Below are positions 12,299 to 25,282 of a stretch of 64,000 nt of DNA, piece by piece (position 1 is the stretch's first letter; every line of letters begins with the position of its first letter). The notes beneath the pieces were generated by a model that was given only the letters and a program-made list of their open reading frames with translations, searched no databases and was not told where the DNA came from. This stretch comes from Mesorhabditis belari (lineage: Eukaryota > Nematoda > Chromadorea > Rhabditida > Rhabditidae): assembly GCA_958450365.1 (NCBI GenBank), contig CAUEEP010000736.1, positions 558,001-622,000 of the forward strand, given 5' to 3'. Made by a program: the position numbers and the translations under genes.

Positions 12299-13165
12299 AA
12301 AAGGCCACAATTTGATTTTACATGTCCAGTCATCTACCTTAAATTTTTTTCTACGCATAAACTTGCAAAAAAGCTTAAAACGATAAAGTTGTTCCATTTT
12401 TGGTTTAAAAAGTTTTTTATTCCATCTTTTATCAGTGATCCAAATGATTCAATTGAACAACTTAATATTCTATCTTGTGCCGACGTCTTTCCTAAACCGT
12501 GCCCCGTTGCGTCTCGTCGCGATTACAGTTGGCGCAAAAGTGTCGCTACAGAAAGACACGGAAAAATGAATTCCTCTGCAAAAATAAATTTACTTTCTAA
12601 AAAGTTTTTTCATGAAAGGGCATGTTGCTTTTATTGTGAGTTGTTGCGCGATCAAATTTTATTGGCTTTTGTAACCTTACTTAGCATTGGCCTATCTTAT
12701 TTCAAAAAACCGGTCCTCGTAGTTTCGAATCCTTTCGAAGTTTTGAAATTAGGCACCTGAAAACGCTATTTTTATCTTTTAGACATCTGAAAACGCTTTT
12801 TTCTGCTTCACTTCCGTGCTTGCTTTTACGCCTCATCTTGACTCTAATGCTTGAATTTTTCTTTCGTTAAACAATGCGCTCCCGTAAGCCTTTGTATATC
12901 CAATTTGGTACTAATAAAACTTCAGCTAGCTTAACAAGTTGTCAATAAAATTGCTCAAAACTTTCTAAAAATATTATTAATAGATTCAGCATGTTTGATT
13001 GCCCCAGGAAAAGTAAAATAACTTTGGTAGCACAGTCTGACCAAGTCGGCTCAAATGCTCCCGGCCCTCCTCCCGAAGTTTATTGGCACCTCCAATTTTT
13101 CTTTTTCTTGTTATTGCTTTTAAATATGTATATCTATAAAGTTCATGCTTTAATTGTCAACTTTC
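12299..13165 (+). other. Intergenic, no supported gene
   Basis: This is the 3' flank of the kinase and 5' flank of rpl-16. A 123-codon open frame at 12389-12760 has no recognisable domain and is not claimed. Confidence 0.5.
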
Positions 13166-13167
13166 AG
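13166..13167 (+). promoter_or_regulatory. Probable spliced-leader acceptor of rpl-16
   Basis: CTTTCAG ends 9 nt before the start codon, preceded by a pyrimidine-rich stretch and with no usable upstream exon. This is the usual position for spliced-leader addition on nematode ribosomal protein genes. Confidence 0.6.
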
Positions 13168-13176
13168 AAAGCAAAC

Positions 13177-14485
13177 ATGGGTCTGAGCAATAGGCCGATC
13201 GTCATCGACGCCAAGGATCACTTGCTAGGTAGACTTGCCTCAGTTGTCGCCAAGCAGCTTCTCAATGGACAAAAGGTATTTTTTAAAGTTTCTGGTCGGC
13301 AAATGATTAGCTTTGCGATAAAAATGGTTAACCTTCTTGTGCTAATGTTCTGCGTGATTGATCTGAGATATGATTTGAAGAAATGGAAAACCTTTTAGTC
13401 CTAGCAATGTTTCAAAGGCCTACCTTACCTTTCTTATTTTTTTGATCTACCGAATCTGTAATAGCTTGGAGTGGTTAGGTAGCTAGCCATCTGCATTAGA
13501 TGAGTTTGATTAATGATAGCACACCACCATTATAACCGCAGAGTTGTTAAGGAAACTAGGAACAAATAAATACGTAAAGAGTTAACGTGATTTTATGATC
13601 GAATTTAGGTTGTTATCGTTCGATCTGAATTGATCACAATTTCTGGCAACTTCCACCGATCAAAGCTGAAGTACCTCTCCTTCCTTCGCAAGCGACTCAA
13701 CGTAAATCCATCGCGTGGTCCCTACCATTTCCGGTTGGTTGCAGTTTTAGGATAAATTTCTAATTTATCATAAGCGTTGATTTTCTTTGTTCATCTAACG
13801 AGTAACAGTTTGATTGATTTTAATGTTATTTCAGTGCTCCGGCCAAGATCTTCTGGCGAACAGTCCGAGGCATGCTTCCACACAAGAGCAACCGTGGACA
13901 ACTTGCACTTAAACGCCTGAAAGCCTTCGAGGGATGCCCAGCACCATACGACAAGACCAAGAAGATGGTTCTCCCAACAGCCATGAGATTCTTGGCCCTT
14001 AAGCCACGCCGAAAGTTCTGCACAGGTTTGTTTTCCATGTTTGCTTGAGTTTTCTAAATCTGTTTAGTTGGACGTCTTGCTCACGAAGTTGGATGGCAAT
14101 ACAAGGGAGTTGTTGAGAAGCTCGAAGAGAAGAGAAAAGTCAAGGGCGCCGCTTACCACGAAGAACAGAAGAAATTGCACAAACTGAAGGTCCAAGCACT
14201 CAAGAACGCCGCTAAGAAGGTAACAGTTTTGGACTTACTACCGTAATACCTGTAATGGTGGAGCCGACTCTTCCATTTCCTCCCTTTCCCTCTAGGGGCT
14301 TTTCTATTACAGCTTATATGATAGTTAGTAAGCTGTTATAGGCATCTGACATCAGTTCTGGTTTTGACTATTTCTAAAGATCACAATAAAAGTTGATTGG
14401 AGCCATTTATGTTTACAACGTCGCAACCGTTTTCTTTTAGATTGCTCCATACCAGAAGATCATCGAAGCATGCGGAAGCCACTAA
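13177..14485 (+). CDS. rpl-16: Large-subunit ribosomal protein uL13 (RPL13A)
   Basis: This is a component of the cytosolic 60S subunit. Exons 13177-13275, 13609-13733, 13835-14025, 14068-14219, 14441-14485 give 203 residues, matching the 202-203 residues usual for the family. Recognisable stretches are [20 protein letters not shown] near the N-terminus, [20 protein letters not shown] in the centre, [11 protein letters not shown], and a Lys-rich C-terminal helix ending EACGSH. The symbol follows the C. elegans name for this family. Introns 1 and 4 (333 and 221 nt) are longer than the others; I could not establish a snoRNA in either. An AATAAA lies about 20 nt after the stop. Confidence 0.97.
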
Positions 14486-15124
14486 ATGACTTATTGTTTT
14501 TGTTGTCAATAAATATTGTTCAATTTTTAAACCATTTGCTGACATTTATGACTGGAATAAAAAACAAACGACCACCGAGAACGGCTCAAAAGTAGATGGT
14601 TGACAAGGAAAGCCTAATTATTCTATTCAATCTTATATTCTTGCACCGCATAATAGACAATATGTTTGGTAATTCACCCACAATATTACGCTCAGCGCAA
14701 TAGAGTATTCACACGTTCAGTCTAAACGGGCATACAAAGCTACAGTGCACAGTGAAAGGTCTGGAAAACTCCTTGAAATGTATTTGGTTGTAATTTAGTT
14801 AGGTTTTGTCTTGCTGTCCTTGACTCCCCAAAGGGGAAAGGCAATTTATGCAATCATTTTTTTTGTTAATGTTAAACTCGACTCGAAAACTGGAACGATT
14901 TTTTGTAATAGTTTTACTGCTTGATTTTAAATTTACATTTGCGCACGTCTACATTTCATTTCACAAAGGATTCTCACGAAGAAACTTTGGGATTGTTTGG
15001 TAAATCATCAGGCACATAAAATTTACATATCACAAAAATAATTAGCATTTACACTTTAAGAGACCCAAAAATACCGATGCATTCAATCTAATTTATTCTA
15101 CTGACTATATTCTTTTTGGTTGTT
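14486..15124. other. Intergenic, nothing recognised
   Basis: This is the AT-rich 3' flank of rpl-16. No coding exon, RNA gene or repeat could be supported. Confidence 0.5.
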
Positions 15125-15396
15125 TCAATGACGCTGGTACAAAATGATACGGATAGGGTTGGTTAAAGTTTTTTTCTCTAATTTATAAGATCCCGAGAAG
15201 TCAACTCGACAAGTCGCTTCCAAAGGGGCACCGACTGGGAACCTTTGGAGAACGGCCTGCGGATCATTGAGGGCTTTGGAGAGCAGGATTGAAGGTGGAA
15301 AACTGCTGGATGATTTCTTCTTTCCTAGAGTGGATTTGGGCTCGCCTTTTATACTGCTCTCTATCTCTTCTTTGTCTTCATTTTCCTTGATCTATC
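15125..15396 (-). other. Unexplained GC-richer island with TATA box, stem and open frame
   Basis: Read on the minus strand, a frame without ATG is open for about 90 codons and contains SKALNDPQAVLQRFP and VGAPLEATCRVDFSG, which look protein-like but match no family I recognise. A perfect TATAAAAGG box lies inside the same stretch (about 15340). About 80 nt further on, a second frame beginning MIRRPFSKGSQ could encode 29 residues, and an 8-bp stem (TCCAAAGG/CCTTTGGA) is present. It could be the last exon of a gene whose upstream exons I cannot find, a small-protein gene, or a structured RNA. No acceptor with a good pyrimidine tract precedes the long frame. Confidence 0.3.
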
Positions 15397-16626
15397 ATTT
15401 CCTTTTCTAATTTATTTTGATATGACTCATTCGATATCCTTGAAACGAGTGACTTATACTGAAGTTTGTTAATTTGATCTTTTGCACATCTTTTCAAATC
15501 TTTGCAACTTGTTATTTACTTAAATCAAAACTGACTTGAAGTTGAATGATTGCTGAGCTTCTTTCATTGTTATTATGAGCTTAAGATAGTTTTAAGTGTG
15601 GACTTGGGGGCTTAAGGTTAAGCAGTGAGTGTTTGTGTTTTTTTTATTCTGAAACCTCGCCAACCTTTCACTTTACCGACCGACTAGAGCCTGACTCGGA
15701 CTCTCAAATAGGAAAATCGTTAAGCTTGGCTGAATTATTGTAGTAGAAAAGAACTAAATTAGCTTTATTACTGATTGTCGAATAGTTTAGACACAAGGAG
15801 TGCTAAACTATTCAAACCAGGCCATAAAATGTTGCTTGACTGGTTTCTGTTTAGCACTTAAAGGTGCCACATATTTTTGAGGATAGCTTTAGAAATAGAT
15901 AGTTTGTTCATGGTCTCTAAGAGCTAAACCAAGTTGAATTAACCGTATTCGTGCGTAAAATGAGCGGTTGAATGTTAACAAACGTGTGCGAGTTGGTTGG
16001 AAAAGCCAAAGTATCTAAAAAAATATGCAGTGTTTGAATCTGCATCTATAGTTTTTTTCGTTGCAAATGTAGTGTTTTACAAGTTTTCATGAGCTGAACC
16101 GGATGTTGCTTGATGATTTGAGCTTCAGTCACAGAGACATGGATATTCTCTAAGGCAAAGAAAAAGAAATAGCTTCGTGTTTTTTTGAAATAGAATCAAA
16201 TTTAGATTCCTATTTTAAAATAGGAAAATATAACTAAGCAAAACGAAAAAGATTACGCTAGTTTATAAATTAGAAACCTTTGAGAAAGCACTACTCATGA
16301 GAAACAAGCTATAGCTCGGAATAAGTCGTAAGCTGTACAAGCTCACAAGTTATGAAGGATTAACACGACGAAATTGAAAACTTTGAATCTAATCAATCTG
16401 CTAGAACATCGGCTACAGTAATCTTCAAAAACGTCGCACTCCAAATGACGTCTCTTTTCTGTACCGATCCGTCCTTTCAAAACGCTTATAAAGTTCCCAT
16501 TTTCACCCCCAATGCTACTTCGTTCGGGAAATGCGAAATTGCTTAGCAAAAACAATAAAAAAGTAAGTTTTGTCATTAAACCTTTTAAACTCAATGTTTC
16601 TTTTTTTTTCTTTACTTTCAATTTAG
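15397..16626. other. Intergenic upstream of the deubiquitinase
   Basis: No supported exon on either strand. A short open frame from the ATG at 16512 ends in a donor at 16563 in phase with the next ATG, so it could be an upstream coding exon of the USP gene, but it shows no homology. Confidence 0.4.
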
Positions 16627-19600
16627 ATGAGCTCTTGCCCACATCAACGAGTCGCCAATTTTGGGAAATCTTCAACATTGAGAGTGATTTTATTTCACAA
16701 TATTTTATGTTTTATGTTTTCTAGTGTTCGAGTGAAGACTGCACATCGCAAGGCGTTTGGCAATGTGGAACGTGTCAAGAAAATTTCTGTGGAGTACGCG
16801 GGAAAAGTCATTGTCTTTTACATCATAAGGTTTGTCATATCTGCAACTTTTGGAGAACAAAATTTTACAATCAAAACATGATAATAAGGTGCTAAAAGGT
16901 TCTTATCAATTCGATCATTGCCAAATTCAAAATTAAGCATTCAACATCCTTTCTAGAACACCAACCATCCAATTTTCAAAAACATCAAGAATGATCGATT
17001 ATGGTGCCACGATTGCGACAAGGAAATCCCAAGGTTATTGGTAAGTTGATTAAAAATTTCTTAAAATGTTTAACTTTAGAAAAAAACGACTTCGAATCAA
17101 ATAACGCAACGAAAATCAAGAGGAGCAGCATGTGAGTTTAAATGAACAATCCGGAGTACTTTACTCAAGCATTTCTGGCTTAATTCCTTATCGGTTGTTG
17201 TTTATACAAACAAGAATTGGTAGGAACTAGAAAACTAGAACTAGAACTAGAAAAAGTGTTTACGAACTAGAAAACTAGAAAGAACTAGAAACTAGAAAGA
17301 GTGTTTACGTTTTTGAGCACAAAAAACAAGCCAGTATTGATTATATTTTAATTTAGTGGCTCGTCTCACGCGATCTCGCGGACGTCCACTGGAAGAATGT
17401 GCATTAGAGTCACGACCAATCGCGAAATCAAACGATGACTTCTTTGACTCAATATGTCCACGAGGTTTGACTGGATGCAGAATAATAAAATAAAGAATAT
17501 TCAGGGCTAACCGGATTGTTGAACCTGGGGAACACTTGTTACTTCAACGCGGCGTTGCAAGCGCTTTCCAATTGCTCTCCATTTGCTTCTTTCTTCAGGT
17601 TTCTTTTGATATAATTTTAAATGATAAACTTAACGATAAACTCAGCTTTATATTTTTGAATTAAGCATAAAATTCCAGATATAAAGCGAATCTTCGACCT
17701 TGGTCAACAAGACAGCCGATTGTTTCAAATGCGATGGCGCAAATCATTCAAAAGGTAGTTTTTAGGAAGTTAAGGCTAGCTTTCAAAAACAATTGATTAA
17801 AGATATGACAAAGAATTAGACAGAATTAGAATTAGAATTATACAAAATTCTTTTACAGTTATGGGCCGAACAACGAGAACCATCGATTGCTCCAACTGTC
17901 TTGCTGATGCGTATCCGGGAAGAGTTCCCACAGTTTCGAGGCTGGGCCCAACAAGATGCACAGGTTTACAAAATTTTACAAGTTAATTATCAATTCCATT
18001 TATCATTTTAGGAATTAATCCGGTGCTTGTTAGAGCTACTTCATCGAGAGCTTGGCCAACCGATCTTCTCCTATGAGAATCAGCTGGCAAATGATGAATG
18101 GCTGCCGAAGTGAGTGCTTTACGCAATAGAAGTTAGGAGCAAAATATTTAAGAACACTATCTTTCAAGTCTTTCAAGGTCAGGATTGCTTCTTGACTTGA
18201 TTTTCTAGCCGAGGTAGCCTTTTGAACAATCCTGCAAGGCTAAAGAACTTCAGCATTTACGACTAAGTAAATAGTTTTTTAGTAAAACTAAAGCAAATAA
18301 GAAATCACATTTAGTGAGGATGGAAACGGTGACAGTGGACTGAGCTCGGACAGTGAGCAAAGCGGCGTCGGTGATCAACAAGCGTCCACTTCAAGGAGTC
18401 GAAGTGTAAACGAGCGACCGATTGGTTTCCGCAGTATCGTCAGTGAAGTATTCGACGGAAAGCTTGAGAGCAGTGTCCGATGTTTAACCTGCAATAATCT
18501 CAGCACAACAACGGAGACTTTCCAGGTTTGGAAGAAGCTCTTTAATTTAAATCTCTATTTTCAGGACCTATCATTGCCGATTCCAAGCATGGAACAGTTA
18601 GAGAAAATGGCACAGGAATCGAGTACGCTTGGCTCGTCGACATCGGTATTGATTAAATTAAATTAAATAACTAGATTAAAGTGATCATCAACAGAAGAAA
18701 AGACATTTTGTAATTACTTTATCACGAGCTTACCCGCATTCAATCATTTATTTCTAGATCGTTTCGAAGTTGATGAACTGGGCCCGGTGGTGGCTTTCAT
18801 GGGTAGTGCCCCAATCGATTTCCCTTGAAGATTGTCTCGATGCATTTTTCACTCCCGATAAACTTGTTGGCGACGACATGTACAGCTGTGAGAAATGCAA
18901 AAAGTAAGGACTTCCAGTACTTTTGCGTTATGTCCCCACAAAAAGAACCCATGCATTATTTGCATTTAAAAATTGAAACATTGACGGATTCCAACTTCTG
19001 TGAGACAAGAACTCTTTCCACATCTCCATCGATAGGCTTTGTTAGTTGAGAGATTCATCGCATGACCGTTCCGACACGTTCGAGCTCGTGGAAGTATTCC
19101 GTTCGCTTGGAAAAACGCTGTCGCTTCTTCTTCGGAAGTGGGTAGAGAGCGATTATGGGACAGTAAAAATCGAAAATGAAAAGGATTTACGGAATGGTTT
19201 AGCCTGAATTTCTTGTATTCAAATTTTACGGGATATATCGCAAATGATGCAGTGGTTTTTTGTTTTTGAAATGCAAATTTTGTGAAACTTTAACGCAAAT
19301 GCACCGGATTTCCTTTATTTCTCCAAAAATCATTTTTGCGTTCAGATTGCGAAACGGAGTCAAAACGTGCTTGATGTCGCAATTGCCGGAAGTGCTTTGC
19401 ATTCACCTCAAACGATTTCGACATGACAACTTCTCGAGTTCAAAGGTCTATAGCCAATTGTTATGCAAGATACTGAAAGCTTGCCAGAATAGTTTTCAAT
19501 TAAACAAAGTCTATTTTAACAAATAGTCAATACTAATATTGACTGTCCATTACTGTTTCTATTTCAGATCTGGACTCGTGTCGATTTCCCACTTTTTGGC

Positions 19601-21981
19601 CTCGATGCTTCACGGTGGATGGCCGATGTTCGAGGAGAGGCCAATTATGAGCTGTGTGGTCTTGTTACACATGAAGGCAGTGGAGCCGATTCAGGACACT
19701 ACATTGCCTATTGTCGAAATGAAATCGACTCTAACTGGTAATTCCAAAAACTGGAAAACTCTCACTACCATAATCTAAAACCTAATGTTCTAGGTATGAA
19801 TTCGATGACTCTACTGTCACTAAAGTCGACGCCGCATATGTGATGACAAAAGAGGTCTGAAAAGTTCTGTTCTAAAAAGAGGATCTTTGAAAAGATTCCC
19901 CGAATGACATTTATTTATCTAACGATGAAAAACACAAAAAGCAAAACTTTAGACATTTTCCTTTCTTTTAACGTTAAGCTGATAACCCGTGCTTGGTTTA
20001 ACGTCAAGTGTTAGAATTTCCCGGCTTTTAGGCGTATGTTCTCTTCTATCAGCGCTCGATTTCACCGAATCGTGAAGCTGTACGAGACGAGGCTTTCACT
20101 ATGCTCCATCCGACTAGAAATGAGCCAAAGGTGGGCTTTTTGAATAGCCCCCCGAAAGCAATCGGTTTTAGTACAAGATGACGCATTTCATATCAACTGA
20201 CTGGTTGGAACGAGTTGGATCTTTTGCTTCCCCAGGGCCGATCACCAATCACACCCTTCTTTGCCGACATGGACACATCTCACCCAGACGTGCTCAAGCG
20301 ATTCCCCATCTTGTTACAAGAGTCACCTCATCACTTTGGCAACTTTTGCATAATGAGTAAGTTGATGCTTCTTTACTACTTTTTTTTGCCAAGAGGTGAT
20401 CGGCTGATAAGACTAAAGCGTTTGAATCTTTTAATTGAACCCAAAGATTCAGTTTTAGAGCTGAATCTGTACCAAAAGAAGCTTTATTCTAATTTCAGTA
20501 AACAATCAACACTTAAAAGGAAACTTATTCAATAAAACAATAATAAAAGTAATGGTACTATTTGTTTTGTATGGTTTAAATTATTTAAATCTAGATATGG
20601 TGGTGGACCAGAGTTGACCTCTCTTCATTACTGCATGTTATGTGAACGACGTCAACAACGATTTGAAGCAAGAAAGAAAAGAGAATGGGAAGAATTTAGA
20701 AAAAGAGAAATCTCTGTGATTGAACTAGAAGCACTTGATCAAGGCCTTACTTTCTCTTCTCATCTTCCCCAAAATTTGATCAGTACAAGCTGGTTCAACA
20801 ATTGGATGAAATTCACAAATGATCCATCACAAGGTGAGCTACAAAACTATTTCATTAAAGATTATAGTTTCAATAAATTTTAGAGCCTCCAAATGAAATC
20901 AACAACGAGTGTTTGCTTGAGGCATTTGATGCTGGACGACGATTGAGGAGACGACCAGCTGCCACGCAAATCTCGAGAGAATGTTATGTGTATTTGCAAA
21001 AGATTTATGGAGGAGGCCCTGAGGTAAACGTTTTGAGATGATAAAATGAGAATTTAAAGCTTCTATTTGGTTTACATGAATTGTAAATCTTATCAAAAGA
21101 CTCTGGATTGAGAAAACAGTGATAGCGCTTTGCCTGTGTCCTAATAAAATTGTGGAAATTAGTTAGAACTTGAAGATTTTCTAAAAAATTCTCTAGAAAA
21201 GTTGTTAAAGTAAAATAAAGTGTTCTAGAAAAGTACTCTAGTTATTAAAGAAATAAACAAACTGGCAAATTTGACCGTTATCTTTACAGCAAAAGAAACC
21301 AGATTGCTGGAAAGCTTTAGGATAGACTTGGGCACTACAAACGCTTCTAATTTGATTCAAATCTGCCTGATTGAAACGATCTATAGCTTAAAAAAATAGA
21401 GAATCACAAAAGCTTTCGAATGGACTAAAGCACATCAAAAAAATATTGATTCTAAAGAAATTTACAATGGTTTGTAGTTACTCGATAGCTTCGATTACGC
21501 CCGAGTACGAGTTAGAACTACAAACCATTGCAACTTTCTTTAACATTGATATTTTTAAGTGTGCTTTAGTCCATTCAAAAGCCCTTGAAATTCTCTATCT
21601 TTTGTGCTATAGATCATATCAATCCAACAGATTTGAATTAAATTAGAAGCGTTTCTAGTGTGACAGTTCGTTATTTTTATAGTTTATAGTGCTTGTTATA
21701 AGGAGTATTACGATAACTTTAAGATTATGATACATTTTTCTCAAGTTCACCTTTTAGAGAACGCTTTAGTTAAGATACAAGTGTTTACAGGTTTTCTTAC
21801 TGGACGGTGCGCAACCAGGAAAAGATATTCTTGAAGAATGGATTCAATCAGCAGAGGATAAACTCGCTGAAAGCAAAGAAAAGGTAAAAGATGATTGGAA
21901 GACGAGAAACAAGAATTTCAGTTTTTTGAACAAGCCAAAGAGCGAATCGATGAAGAGATGAAAACCGAGAAAGAGGAATGA
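16627..21981 (+). CDS. usp-33: Ubiquitin carboxyl-terminal hydrolase, USP20/USP33 type
   Basis: This is a cysteine protease that removes ubiquitin from target proteins. Twenty-one exons join in frame to 787 residues: 16627-16683, 16725-16829, 16957-17040, 17080-17131, 17357-17464, 17505-17598, 17679-17754, 17859-17963, 18012-18109, 18315-18525, 18565-18645, 18758-18903, 19346-19445, 19568-19737, 19794-19854, 20032-20130, 20172-20356, 20595-20833, 20884-21023, 21791-21883, 21922-21981. The order is a UBP zinc finger (about 4-82; [29 protein letters not shown]), the Cys box [12 protein letters not shown] (C147), a Ser-rich insert, the His box SGHYIAYC (H483) with [10 protein letters not shown], then two DUSP domains ([14 protein letters not shown]...YGGGPEL and WFNNWMKF...YGGGPEV). 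The paired DUSP domains after the protease identify the USP20/33 branch. The start follows an acceptor directly, suggesting trans-splicing. Confidence 0.95.
17215..17305. repeat. Short tandem repeat in USP intron 4
   Basis: Irregular repeats of the unit AACTAGAA. Confidence 0.7.
21332..21664. repeat. Fold-back element in USP intron 19
   Basis: Arms at about 21332-21480 and 21517-21664 are reverse complements with few mismatches (for example GGACTAAAGCAC and GTGCTTTAGTCC; TACAATGGTTTGTAGTT and AACTACAAACCATTG). The intron is 767 nt against about 40-450 for most others in the gene, so the element accounts for much of its size. It has no coding capacity. Confidence 0.75.
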
Positions 21982-22996
21982 ATCGATAAGCTAAGATTCT
22001 TAACCATTTTTTGCCTTCAGACTAGTCTCTTTCTTGGTCTGGTCATTGATTTTACTGTGATTTTTCTCATTACCTAATATTTTCATTATCCCATATGCAA
22101 TGATTGTTTATTTGAATGATTTTACGATAGCTTAAGCAAGTTTTTAGTTTATTTGGCTGGGTAGTTCTTTCTTTTTTCTAGTTCATTCATGTTTCATTCC
22201 AAAAGATTTGAATAAAGTATTTTTGGATAGAGAAATGGAGACTTCAAGCTGCATAAAGATACAAGCAAAGAAATCTTTTTGAACATTCTTTTAAAGCTAT
22301 TGCTATTGCTTGCATAAAGAAAATCTCGTCTTTTTTTTCATTCAAATTGAAATTTAAGTTCTTTATTTTTAAATGATCATCTTTAACGGATAGATTTTTT
22401 TAGGTTTATCTAAAATAGCCTTAAAGCTAATTAAATAAGTCCTCAAAAAATAGACCTCAAAACTGTTTTTCAAAGCTCTAAGTTAATTCAACAGCTCGGA
22501 ACAGAAATGATTTTTAAAATCGCATACAAAACTTTGCACGTTTATAACTTTTGACAGGGTACTCCATAGCAAAAACTGGAAGCAGATTCGGAATGAGCGC
22601 AAAATTCTGCGTCCAATAGTGTATGGCTTGTGTCATTTGATCACATTTGATCACCCTTGATCACCATTTAGAAAATCTGATTCCAGAACTAGAATTCTCT
22701 CAAATTCTCTCAAAAAAAATTGATCAGTGAATGTTTTTCTTTCAAAAGCTGTACCTCGTTTTCCTTTGAGCTAGAAAGCGAGCATTGAAAATGATTTAGA
22801 GGCTCATTTCTTTAGATCATTTACTTTAGAATACAAAAATGACGTTATTTTTTAAAATTTTATTGTTTAATAAACCATCGCAAAAGTTTAAAATAAAACG
22901 AATAAGCATAAAGAAAGCAGCTGGTGAATATTTGAACGTCACTAGCTGATTAGAATATTTGTAAACACGTATTTTTTTTATTTGATAATCGCTCAT
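21982..22996. other. Convergent 3' flanks of USP and ncs-1
   Basis: An AATAAA for the USP gene lies near 22211. No coding exon was found; the stretch is AT-rich. Confidence 0.5.
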
Positions 22997-24150
22997 TTAA
23001 TTGCTGAGACCTTCATATAGAGAGAGTGCGTGAACGATTGATGGATCGGCTTTTGCTCCCTCTTTAAACTCATCAAGTGTCAGCTGAGCATCATTATTCT
23101 AAAAAATTTATCTATTAAATTACTGTGGAAATGACTGATTAAGCTTTTATGTTGTTGTTTGTTGTTTTAGACTTCAGAGATTTCAGAGATTTCAGAGATT
23201 TCAGAGATTGATTTCAGAGCTCAGAGATTTCAAATTAGAGTTTAGTAGATAAGTTTAGTCAAGAAAGGATTTATTAAAGAATTGCTGATGCTTGCTAGGA
23301 AGTGTGCTTTACTTGAGTACTTTACTTGAGTACTTTACTTGAGTACTTTGCTTGAGTACTTTGCTTGAGTACTTTGCTTGAGTACTTTACTTGAGTACTT
23401 TACTTGAGTACTTTACTTGAGTACTTTACTTGAGTACTCTTTGCTTGAGTACTTTGCTTGAGTACTTTACTTGAGTACTTTACTTGAGTACTTTGCTTGA
23501 GTACTTTGCTTAAAAGCTTGAGAACAAATTTTTGATGCAATCAAATCTTGGATGGTAGAGAGAAAGACAAAATCCGTTTCGAGATATTTTAAATCCCCAT
23601 AGTTGCTTAAGCTTAGATCAAGGTTTAGAATTAGATCATTACTCGTTACCTACCTTGTCCATCATCTTAAATATCCGATCGACGCGTTTCTCCGGCGTAT
23701 TCTCATCTTCGGGCAATCGAATCGATGTGCCCACCATTTTATAGATCGAGTCAACGATTGAGAGCATCTCGTCACGAGTGATAAAACCGTCTTGATCAAG
23801 ATCATACAATTTAAAAGCCCCTGAAAGTTAGTTTTGATTCAACTTTATCTATATTACAGCTCAAAAGCTTACAATGTAACTTTTCGTCGAGATTCCCCCG
23901 AGAAGTGATCGAGAGCGCGCGAATGAACTCGTGAAACTCGATTGCACCGTCCTAAGAAGGTTAATGGTTTAAATTTTAGCGTTCAATGAGGAAGTTTAAT
24001 TCTTAGAATTATCTAGAATACTTAAATTTAGACTCTTAGATTCATTTAGAATTCTTAGAATTATTATCTAACAACCTGTTAGCATTGGAGACTTTAAAAG
24101 TTACCAGTTAAAAGTTAGTATTGGAAATTTTAAAACCAACAAAAAAAAGG

Positions 24151-24183
<33 letters not shown>

Positions 24184-25183
24184 ATAAAGTTCTTGTAAAT
24201 TTTAGTCACTAACAAGACAGATTCAATCTTATAAAATTTAGATCTTTTCTTGGTATTTTTCTCTTAATTTCACCTTATTTTCATCAAAAACTTTGAAGAC
24301 GAAACAGGCAAAATCGGTGGGATCACCGTGTGGAAAGAATTGCCGATAGATTTTGATGAAACCCTGAAAGCGCTACTTTGATAAATGAACTTTTAAACTC
24401 ACAGCTTCGGTGAGCATCCCGTTTGGGCAATCCCGCACAAATCCTTTGTACCATTGTTTTATCTCTTTCTCAGTAACTGAAAGGTTTTAAATCTTAAATT
24501 TTAAATGTCAATCTTAAAAGCTTAATCTTTAAATGCTAATCTTTAAATGCTAATCTTTAAAAGCTAATCTTTAAATCTTAATATTTAAATCTTAATATTT
24601 AAATGCTAATCTTAAAGGATTAATCTTTAAATGTTAACCTTTAAATCCTAATCTTTAAATCTTAATCTTAAAAGCTAATCTTAAAAGCTTAATCTTTAAA
24701 TCTTAACCTTTAAATGCTAATCTTAAAGGCTTAATCTTTAAATATTAACCTTTAAATATTAACCTTTAAATGCTAATCTTAAAAGCTTAATCTTAAAAGC
24801 TTAATCTAAAAAGCTTAATCTTTAAATGCTAATCTTAAAAGCTTAATCTTTAAATCTTAATCTTTAAATCTTTAAATCCTTAGAAAATAAGGTAAAATCA
24901 GAGGGCTAAATTAGCCTGAATCTTAATTTTTGACAAAAGATTAATAAAGTTGAGCCCAAATTTATTGGAAAATCAAATTCAAAGCCAAATCTAACGTTAA
25001 ATCGTTGATTCTAAACCTTTATGGAATCATTTTATGCTATAAAATTGCTCAATTTCTATGCAAATTCCTTTACTAACAGAAAAAAAGTCGATTCAATAAG
25101 TGTAAACAGCAAAACTTACAGTAAGTCTGTTCTGCCAGTGTTCGTATCTGATCGGATTTCAATTTGCTTCCGTTTTTACCCAT
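22997..25183 (-). CDS. ncs-1: Neuronal calcium sensor 1 (frequenin)
   Basis: This is a myristoylated calcium sensor that regulates membrane-associated signalling in neurons. Exons in coding order 25183-25120, 24476-24403, 24363-24274, 23951-23873, 23820-23654, 23098-22997 give 191 residues, the family length. The N-terminus MGKNGSKLK fits the myristoylation consensus (Gly2, Ser6). EF-hand 1 is degenerate with the Cys-Pro of the family (RDCPNG). EF-hands 2-4 are canonical: [39 protein letters not shown]. The C-terminus [17 protein letters not shown] is the family signature. Intron 1 and the last intron have been inflated by tandem repeats. Confidence 0.97.
23300..23515. repeat. 13-bp minisatellite in the last ncs-1 intron
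   Basis: About 16 copies of GAGTACTTTACTT with T-A/T-G variants. A shorter GATTTCAGA array precedes it at about 23165-23225. Confidence 0.9.
24485..24890. repeat. Degenerate minisatellite in ncs-1 intron 1
   Basis: Irregular copies of TAATCTTTAAATGC and TAATCTTAAAAGCT over about 400 bp. Confidence 0.85.
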
Positions 25184-25282
25184 CTCTTTTTTTTAAAATT
25201 TTATATATCCTTTCTCAGGTCTATCTTCGCCTTTTTGATGCCATTATATAAGCATAAATTGTCTCAAATAAGTGTTCAAATC

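Noticed and set aside
12389..12760. 123-codon open frame between the kinase and rpl-16
   Set aside because: No domain, no splice or trans-splice context, composition like the AT-rich flank; not strong enough to call a gene.
13276..13608. Possible snoRNA in rpl-16 introns 1 or 4
   Set aside because: Ribosomal introns often host snoRNAs and a small hairpin is visible in intron 4, but convincing C/D or H/ACA box pairs were not found.
24150..24181. Long A-run in an ncs-1 intron as a retroposon tail
   Set aside because: No target duplication or upstream retroposed body could be seen; treated as simple sequence.
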